Source: Bacteroidota bacterium
GTDB lineage: Bacteria; Bacteroidota; Bacteroidia; NS11-12g; UBA955
Assembly: GCA_008081305.1 (NCBI GenBank)
Contig: VMCP01000041.1
Location: 1-6,550, forward strand
Length of the DNA: 6,550 bases
Direction of reading: 5' to 3'
In this document: piece after piece, positions 1 to 4,488 of the stretch
Layout: every line of letters starts with the position of its first letter
How positions within the stretch are numbered: position 1 is the first letter of the stretch
Position numbers and translations under genes: made by a program
The notes under the pieces: model-generated
What the model was told of the DNA's origin: nothing
The model's database searches: none
Seen by the model: the letters and a program-made list of their open reading frames with translations, nothing else

Positions 1-436
1 AAGGAACCAAATATTCTGTCATTAATACTCTTCCTAAGTTCTTCACAAGACCAATACCTTCTGTATGGCTCTTCATAACTGCAATTCCTGAACTTTGGAA
101 GGCGGCTGTTACGACAACTAGTAATAATCCTGCGGCAATGGCAGCTGATACTCCCCACAAATTTGATTTGATCGGCTCCGATTCCTTATTCAGATTCAAC
201 AGCATTAAAACGAATAGGAATAACACCATGATTGCCCCTGCATAGACCATCAAGTTAACAATGGCCAAAAACTGTGCGTTTAACAAAACATAATGCGCAG
301 AAATAGTGAAAAAAGTAAAAATCAAGGCCAACACACTATGGACAGGATTTTTACTAGTAACCACATACAAGGCACTTAAAATGGTTAAAAACGATAACAC
401 CAAAAATGGTATTGGTAGATTTGATAATGCTCCCAT
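1..436 (-). CDS. nuoJ: NADH-quinone oxidoreductase subunit J (complex I membrane subunit), 3' end cut off by window edge
   Basis: NuoJ is one of the proton-channel membrane-arm subunits of respiratory complex I (ND6 family). The ATG at 436-434 opens a reading frame that stays open to the left edge, giving 145 residues. It is strongly hydrophobic, with membrane segments at about 8-26, 32-53, 57-81 and 93-113. The family hallmark is the third helix, containing VYAGAIMVLFLFVLMLLN (residues 64-81), the stretch that forms the mobile pi-bulge in complex I. The preceding NAQFLAIVN has Gln55 where E. coli has a Glu, which I believe is normal in Bacteroidota. The frame leaves the window at TEYLVP, where the last helix of the family would follow. 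The start lies 4 bases after the nuoI stop codon, so the two genes are almost certainly co-transcribed and probably translationally coupled. No strong Shine-Dalgarno sequence is present. Confidence 0.95.
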   Translation of the reverse strand, partial: MGALSNLPIPFLVLSFLTILSALYVVTSKNPVHSVLALIFTFFTISAHYVLLNAQFLAIVNLMVYAGAIMVLFLFVLMLLNLNKESEPIKSNLWGVSAAIAAGLLLVVVTAAFQSSGIAVMKSHTEGIGLVKNLGRVLMTEYLVP

Positions 437-440
437 TCTC

Positions 441-974
441 TTAATGATAATCCCAAACTTGACGCTTACTCACATCGATACGTTCATCAACTTTCTCAAC
501 AAGCTTGTCTTTTCCATAGATGAACTCACCACGTCCAAAATCTGCATCAACGATTCTATCGGTTAAAAATATGGCCTCTTTAGGACAGGCTTCTTCGCAC
601 AATCCGCAAAATATGCAACGCAACATATTGATCTCGTACTTCTTTGCGTACTTCTCTTCTCTGTAGAGATGCTCATCCCCATTTTCTCTCTCGGCAGCAT
701 CCATGGTAATAGCTTCAGCAGGACAAGAAACAGCACACAACCCACAGGCTGTACATCTTTCTCTACCTTCATCGTCGCGTTTAAGGACATGTTGCCCCCT
801 GTAAATTGGTGCCACAGGACGTGTCTCTTCTGGATAAGAGACCGTATTCTTTTTCTTAAAAAAATGCTTGAGTGTAATCCACATTCCACCGAAAATCGCT
901 GGCAGATAAATGCGTTCCATGAACGTCATTTTCTTGTTGGAGACACTTTTAGAGCGTTGAGTAAGTGGTTTCAT
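441..974 (-). CDS. nuoI: NADH-quinone oxidoreductase subunit I (two [4Fe-4S] ferredoxin-type subunit)
   Basis: NuoI carries iron-sulfur clusters N6a and N6b, which pass electrons along the peripheral arm of complex I to the cluster next to quinone. The 177-residue product has the amphipathic N-terminal region typical of the family (MTFMERIYLPAIFGGMWITL, 16-35). It then has two complete 4Fe-4S motifs: CTACGLCAVSCP (Cys74, 77, 80, 84) and CIFCGLCEEACP (Cys120, 123, 126, 130), each CxxCxxCxxxCP, so all eight ligands are present. Length is normal for Bacteroidota. The start at 974 is preferred over Met16 because the VSNKKMTF segment belongs to the usual N-terminal extension and because the -7 box and leader fit it. 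nuoJ follows after 4 bases. The gene upstream is an ompA-type gene, not nuoH, so nuoI appears to be the first gene of this nuo transcript. Confidence 0.97.
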   Translation of the reverse strand: MKPLTQRSKSVSNKKMTFMERIYLPAIFGGMWITLKHFFKKKNTVSYPEETRPVAPIYRGQHVLKRDDEGRERCTACGLCAVSCPAEAITMDAAERENGDEHLYREEKYAKKYEINMLRCIFCGLCEEACPKEAIFLTDRIVDADFGRGEFIYGKDKLVEKVDERIDVSKRQVWDYH

Positions 975-980
975 TTCTTT

Positions 981-1008
981 AAAACTTGCCTATTGTAGGC
1001 CTTGTTTT
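981..1008 (-). promoter_or_regulatory. Hairpin filling the predicted 5' leader of nuoI
   Basis: On the minus strand the sequence holds nested inverted repeats. The inner stem is GCCTA-CAA-TAGGC (1000 to 988). The outer stem is AAAAC (1008-1004) with GTTTT (985-981). They are separated by a small internal loop of 3 and 2 bases. With a start of transcription just downstream of the -7 box at 1022-1015, this hairpin would occupy almost the whole leader and end six bases before the nuoI ATG. It could tune translation or mRNA stability. Alternatively, the inner stem with the short T run after it could act as a weak terminator for the upstream ompA-type gene. The structure is seen in the sequence; its function is inferred. 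Confidence 0.45.
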
Positions 1009-1014
1009 CAGCCG

Positions 1015-1022
1015 CAAATATA
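1015..1022 (-). promoter_or_regulatory. Predicted Bacteroidota -7 promoter box for nuoI-nuoJ
   Basis: The minus strand reads TATATTTG, an exact match to the Bacteroidota TAnnTTTG -7 element. It lies in the 57-base gap between the ompA-type stop codon and nuoI, about 40 bases before the nuoI ATG, which predicts a leader of roughly 35 bases. A weak -33 candidate, TTTAG at 1044-1040, lies 17 bases upstream inside the end of the ompA-type gene. The position and exact match make this a good candidate; the -33 part is uncertain. Confidence 0.65.
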
Positions 1023-1031
1023 GTTGAATGA

Positions 1032-2264
1032 TTATTGTCCTAAATGCTTTGTTGTGATTTTGTATTTTTTGTCCAACGTTTTTGCTGTTTTGTATTTGTC
1101 TTTTAGGGTACAAATATCATCTACAGGTATCATTTCACTGTATGTTCCGTCTTTGAATTTTATCACGAAATAAGGGTTCTCAATCTCTCTATAACGAAAT
1201 TCAAAACCCTTTTTTGTTGGGATACCAGGAATGATTTTAGTTGGAACCTCTTGAACTGCATAGATTTCTGCAATTTTTTTAGTCTGGTCTTTTATCAACG
1301 TTACATTGGTTTTTGACTCCGGCGATGCCAAAAGAATAGCACCCTCCTCATCTTTACTTGTTGGACAAGCTGTAGAAAGAATAAATTTTACCGCATCTCT
1401 TTTGATCGTTCTTTTACCGAGTGTTTTAGAAGGGTCTTTGGTTCTATCAGCCTTTTTGTTTTTCAAATTCTCGACTAGTACGCGAATCCTTGCCCTTCGG
1501 TAGCTCTCAAAATCCTTAGGGTCGATGGTTATAGTAACGGGTCTTTCCAAACAAGTATCATTTGAAAATTGAATATCCAAAGCTCCTAGCCACAACATTC
1601 CTTGATCCTTTTTATAAACTTTTGGATAATCACTCATTATTAATTCCAACGGATCAGATATTTTGTTCACTTTAATCGTAAAGTCAGCATCACCTCCGTT
1701 TGATTTAGACAATTCGTTCAGTAACTTATAATCGCAAACGCTTATGGTCATTTCCATTCCCAAACCCACGTCCAGCGTGGTATCCTTCGAACAATCCAAC
1801 TCGTTGGGTTTGACGACTTTCGGTTTTGGCTTTTCAATTACTGAAATTTCCACCCTTCTATTACGAGCGGCTTTTTCCTCATCCGTCTCGTCTACACGGG
1901 GCTTTGAACGACCGTAATATTTCATGATCATCCATTTTTCGGGAATTTGACGGCTAAGTAGTACGTTATACACTTCATCCACCCGATCACGTGAAAGCTC
2001 CATGTTGTATTCATCATTACCCGTGCTGTCCGTATGACCAGTTAATACCAATCTGAATTCGGGGATTTTCTTGAGCCGAGTGAACAACTCATCGATTTTG
2101 GCTGACTCTTTAGACTTTATCTCACTTTTGTTGATGTCAAAGTAAATTTGAACTGCAGGAGTTAATTCACGTGGCTCATCTAATGAAATTGAATCCAATT
2201 TGTTCTGAGCAAAGACAAAGGTATTTGATAGGATAAGGCTTAAACTAAATAGTATTTTCTTCAT
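1032..2264 (-). CDS. OmpA-family peptidoglycan-binding protein with an uncharacterised C-terminal domain
   Basis: This is probably an exported periplasmic or outer-membrane-associated protein that anchors to peptidoglycan. The 410-residue product begins with a signal peptide (MKKILFSLSLILSNTFVFA, cleavage probably before Gln20); there is no lipobox. Residues about 36-143 form an OmpA C-terminal-type domain: QIYFDINKSEI, LTGHTDSTGNDEYN (75-87), LSRDRV (90-95) and NRRVEI (135-140). Asp79 and Arg94 are spaced 15 apart, like the pair that binds diaminopimelate in Acinetobacter OmpA. A Lys/Pro-rich linker (144-153) leads to about 255 residues I do not recognise, with Cys158, 177, 238, 300 and 385 and a predicted mostly beta character. 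The OmpA domain is therefore N-terminal and there is no beta-barrel domain. A start ten codons upstream (2294) is rejected because it falls in the predicted -7 box and precedes the signal peptide. The gene is divergent from the T9SS cargo gene and lies upstream of nuoI. Confidence 0.9.
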   Translation of the reverse strand: MKKILFSLSLILSNTFVFAQNKLDSISLDEPRELTPAVQIYFDINKSEIKSKESAKIDELFTRLKKIPEFRLVLTGHTDSTGNDEYNMELSRDRVDEVYNVLLSRQIPEKWMIMKYYGRSKPRVDETDEEKAARNRRVEISVIEKPKPKVVKPNELDCSKDTTLDVGLGMEMTISVCDYKLLNELSKSNGGDADFTIKVNKISDPLELIMSDYPKVYKKDQGMLWLGALDIQFSNDTCLERPVTITIDPKDFESYRRARIRVLVENLKNKKADRTKDPSKTLGKRTIKRDAVKFILSTACPTSKDEEGAILLASPESKTNVTLIKDQTKKIAEIYAVQEVPTKIIPGIPTKKGFEFRYREIENPYFVIKFKDGTYSEMIPVDDICTLKDKYKTAKTLDKKYKITTKHLGQ

Positions 2265-2291
2265 GAAACGGAATATGTCGCGAAGGTATGT

Positions 2292-2299
2292 CAAACCTA
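2292..2299 (-). promoter_or_regulatory. Predicted -7 promoter box for the ompA-type gene
   Basis: The minus strand reads TAGGTTTG, an exact match to TAnnTTTG, 27 bases upstream of the ATG at 2264. It predicts a start of transcription near 2287 and a leader of a little over 20 bases. I see no convincing -33 TTG-type element at the expected distance, so the call rests on the -7 match and position. It also supports the ATG at 2264 over the in-frame ATG at 2294. Confidence 0.5.
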
Positions 2300-2330
2300 A
2301 AGGCTAGACTTAATGTTGTGGGTTAATTGT

Positions 2331-2342
2331 TCGATATTTCGA
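2331..2342. repeat. Imperfect 12-bp palindrome in the divergent promoter region
   Basis: TCGATATTTCGA reads as TCGA arms around a four-base centre, with one mismatch from full symmetry. It lies between the two divergent -7 boxes (2292-2299 and 2367-2374), where a shared operator could sit. A palindrome this short can occur by chance, and no regulator gene is nearby. Confidence 0.2.
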
Positions 2343-2366
2343 GGTCATTAATCGAGCCTACTTGGT

Positions 2367-2374
2367 TATATTTG
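2367..2374 (+). promoter_or_regulatory. Predicted -7 promoter box for the T9SS cargo gene, very close to its ATG
   Basis: TATATTTG matches TAnnTTTG exactly and is identical to the box upstream of nuoI. Only nine bases separate it from the ATG at 2384, so a start of transcription at the usual distance would give a leader of about 4-6 bases, an almost leaderless mRNA. No clear -33 element is visible. A chance match in AT-rich DNA, with the true promoter further upstream, is possible. Confidence 0.4.
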
Positions 2375-2383
2375 ATTTCTATT

Positions 2384-4390
2384 ATGAAACGTCACCCTGT
2401 TATCAAGAAAATATTATCCCTTCTGTACCTGAGTGTAACCGCCGGTTTTCTATGTGCACAAGTTGCGAAAACACAAGTGTTACAACTCGAAGCCAAAGAA
2501 ACATCAACAGGGATTAAACTAAAATGGCCATCAAACCCAAATAAAGCGGGTACCTACCGGGTTTTCTCAAGAGATTGGAACAACCCAAATGGAAATTGGG
2601 ATGTCGCAAGCGACCCATTGGATGCGAATACAAATACGTTTGATATAGCCATAGATGAAGGTACCGCTAGAAAAGAATTTATGGTTATCTCCGTAAATAC
2701 TAGCAACCAAACTGAGGCACTAGGATATATCCACCCAGCCAATAGGTTTCAGCAAAATCTATTTGGCGGTCAAGTTATATTGATCATTGATAGCCTTGCT
2801 TCATCGTCTTTAACAAATGAAATTAAAACATTAAAAAATGATCTAATTTCTAGTGGTTGGTTTGTTGATGATTTTGTAGTCTCTAGAACTGATTCACCTG
2901 AAAAAATCAAATCCCAAATTAAAGCTTTGTACGATAAAGAAACGTTTGAAAAGCACGCATTATATATTTTAGGACATGTTCCAGTTCCTTACTCGGGCAA
3001 TTTTAGTAGTTCTGGTGATCGCTTTCCACCAGATGGCCATGCCGAAGGGTCTGGAAACCACACAGGTGCTTGGCCTGCTGATGTGTACTACAGCGACTTA
3101 TTCGGTGTTTGGGAAGATGGCCTTGTCAGTTGTACTACAGGTAAGAGCGCTCGTCATCATAACGTTCCTGGCGATGGGAAATTTGATGCTTCGGGTTTAC
3201 CAGGTGAGAGTATTCTTGAAACGGGTCGAGTTGATTTCTTTGATATGCCCGCATTCGCTAAGGACGAAATTGCACTAACGAAAGAATACCTCGATAGAGT
3301 TCATAAATGGAAGTCTGGAGAAATTAAATATATCAATCGAGCCTTAATCGATAACAACTTCAACGGACTGAATTTAGCTTCAAGTGGTTATCACAATTTT
3401 CCAGGCCTCGTTGGGTTGGATAGCACATTTGATGATCGTGATTATTTTTCAAGCCAAAACGATGGTAACTATTTATTGAGTTACGGGTGTGGAGCTGGTT
3501 CGTATACTAGTTGCAACGGTATTGGAAAAACCACTGATTTTGTCAACAATAAAGGTTCTTACAATAACATATTTACCTTTTTAGCGGGTAGTTATTTTGG
3601 TGACTGGGATTCAAAGAATAATTTAATGAGGGCCTCATTGGCTGCTGGTTCATTGGCATGTAGTTGGGCAGGAATTCCGAAATGGTATGTTCATCATATG
3701 GGCTTAGGAATGAATATTGGTTATGGAGCCATGATTACTCAAAACAATAATCAAGGTTATTTCAATGGATCGTTTAATATGTCTGCAAAAGGCATTCATA
3801 TTGCGCTTTTGGGAGATCCCACCCTAACCTTACATACAGTAAAGCCCATTCAAAACCTTAAAGCAACTAGTAAAGACGGAAAGGTCCAATTAACTTGGGA
3901 TAAGCAGGATGAAGCCGATGAGTATGATGTATTCAGGATTGATACACTAAACCATAGAATTGAATGGATTAATGGTCCTAGCTCTACGTGTAACACGATA
4001 ATCACGGATGCAACCTTCACGGACGAATGTAATTGGTCAACCGGAACGTATTTATACGGGGTAGCCGCCGCCAAGTGGGTCACTACAGGTTCGGGTTCTT
4101 ACAAGGCACGGGCTCTAATGGAGATAACGAGTATTAATCATACGAATAAACTGGATTTACATTTTGCAGATTTATACTTATATCCTAACCCAACCACTGG
4201 AGTCCTAAATATTGATCATAAATCAAATGATATAGAGTTTCGTGTATTTAGTACTTTAGGTAGGTCTATTCACACAGGCAAAACGCACAACCACAAGGTG
4301 AATTTATCGGAATTGCCCGATGGTGTATATTGGATTGAACTTAATGACGGTTTTAACATTGAGAAACACACTGTTATCATCTCAAAATAA
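2384..4390 (+). CDS. T9SS-secreted protein with gingipain (C25)-like domain and fibronectin III-like domain
   Basis: This 668-residue protein is probably exported across the inner membrane by Sec and across the outer membrane by the type IX system. A signal peptide is at 1-25 (hydrophobic core LSLLYLSVTAGFLCA). Residues about 27-115 look like a beta-sandwich (Ig/FN3) domain. Residues about 129-486 resemble the C25 peptidase fold: VILIIDS, LYILGHVPVPY (193-203), WPADVYYSDLFGVWED (230-245), ETGRVDF (279-285) and the closing LLGDPTLTL (475-483). Residues 488-585 are FN3-like (KVQLTWD, DEYDVFRID), and 592-668 are a type A sorting tail (YPNPTTGVLNI, GVYWIEL, KHTVIISK). Where gingipains have GHG and a catalytic Cys, this protein has YGCGAG (367-371) and FLAGSYFGDWD (399-409), so it may be inactive or use other residues. 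The start is taken at the ATG of the signal peptide; an upstream in-frame TTG at 2327 is rejected. Secretion is well supported; enzymatic function is not. Confidence 0.85.
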   Translation: MKRHPVIKKILSLLYLSVTAGFLCAQVAKTQVLQLEAKETSTGIKLKWPSNPNKAGTYRVFSRDWNNPNGNWDVASDPLDANTNTFDIAIDEGTARKEFMVISVNTSNQTEALGYIHPANRFQQNLFGGQVILIIDSLASSSLTNEIKTLKNDLISSGWFVDDFVVSRTDSPEKIKSQIKALYDKETFEKHALYILGHVPVPYSGNFSSSGDRFPPDGHAEGSGNHTGAWPADVYYSDLFGVWEDGLVSCTTGKSARHHNVPGDGKFDASGLPGESILETGRVDFFDMPAFAKDEIALTKEYLDRVHKWKSGEIKYINRALIDNNFNGLNLASSGYHNFPGLVGLDSTFDDRDYFSSQNDGNYLLSYGCGAGSYTSCNGIGKTTDFVNNKGSYNNIFTFLAGSYFGDWDSKNNLMRASLAAGSLACSWAGIPKWYVHHMGLGMNIGYGAMITQNNNQGYFNGSFNMSAKGIHIALLGDPTLTLHTVKPIQNLKATSKDGKVQLTWDKQDEADEYDVFRIDTLNHRIEWINGPSSTCNTIITDATFTDECNWSTGTYLYGVAAAKWVTTGSGSYKARALMEITSINHTNKLDLHFADLYLYPNPTTGVLNIDHKSNDIEFRVFSTLGRSIHTGKTHNHKVNLSELPDGVYWIELNDGFNIEKHTVIISK

Positions 4391-4404
4391 CATCATGTTA
4401 AATC

Positions 4405-4421
4405 AAGGTGAACATCGCCTT
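4405..4421 (+). terminator. Weak hairpin downstream of the T9SS cargo gene
   Basis: AAGGTG and CGCCTT flank a five-base loop and can form a six-pair stem including one G-U pair, 14 bases after the stop codon. It lacks a following T run, so it is not a classical intrinsic terminator; it could protect the 3' end or be chance. No better terminator is visible before hppA. Confidence 0.2.
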
Positions 4422-4440
4422 AACCTCGAATGTGGTTTGT

Positions 4441-4459
4441 AAATAAAGTTTCTTTATTT
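4441..4459. repeat. Perfect 8-bp inverted repeat upstream of hppA
   Basis: AAATAAAG and CTTTATTT flank a TTT spacer, a perfect inverted repeat. Its right arm overlaps the predicted hppA -7 box (4455-4462). It could be an operator covering the promoter, or an AT-rich hairpin at the end of the upstream transcript. Seven of the eight pairs are A-T, so RNA stability would be low, which favours a DNA site over a terminator. Chance is not excluded. Confidence 0.4.
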
Positions 4460-4462
4460 TCG
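4455..4462 (+). promoter_or_regulatory. Possible -7 promoter box for hppA
   Basis: TATTTTCG matches TAnnTTTG with one mismatch, 26 bases before the hppA ATG, and is followed by a GC-rich patch like that after the nuoI box. A TTTG at 4436-4439 lies 15 bases upstream, a little close for the usual -33 element. The leader would be about 20 bases and ends in the A/T-rich stretch typical of Bacteroidota starts. Confidence 0.4.
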
Positions 4463-4488
4463 CGCCCTAATTAGTTGAAATTTAAATC

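Noticed and set aside
306..566. Rightward 86-residue open frame over the nuoJ/nuoI junction
   Set aside because: It is antisense to the clear NuoJ and NuoI coding sequences, has no family features and crosses their junction.
563..998. Open frames of about 108 residues on both strands inside nuoI (563-889 minus, 669-998 plus)
   Set aside because: Both are out-of-frame shadows of the ferredoxin-type gene. The Cys motifs are intact only in the 441-974 frame.
2265..2294. Ten-codon upstream extension of the ompA-type gene, starting at 2294
   Set aside because: It would put charged and non-signal residues before a textbook signal peptide, and its ATG overlaps the predicted -7 box, so it would not be transcribed.
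2327..2383. Nineteen-codon upstream extension of the T9SS cargo gene from a TTG
   Set aside because: The start codon is TTG, the extension precedes a proper signal peptide at the ATG at 2384, and a perfect -7 box lies inside the extension.
2447..2461. Possible lipoprotein signal at Cys24 of the T9SS cargo protein
   Set aside because: The residues before the Cys are Gly-Phe-Leu. Leu at -1 does not fit a lipobox, and a T9SS tail is present at the other end.
2976..3278. Rightward 100-residue frame inside the T9SS cargo gene, and minus-strand frames at 2554-2742 and 3850-4083
   Set aside because: They lie wholly inside the long coding sequence, which has signal peptide, domain and sorting-tail evidence. 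They show no motifs of their own.
4391..4488. Small gene or RNA between the T9SS cargo gene and hppA
   Set aside because: The gap is only 98 bases and is accounted for by a weak hairpin, an inverted repeat and a promoter-like box; no start codon with a usable frame was seen.
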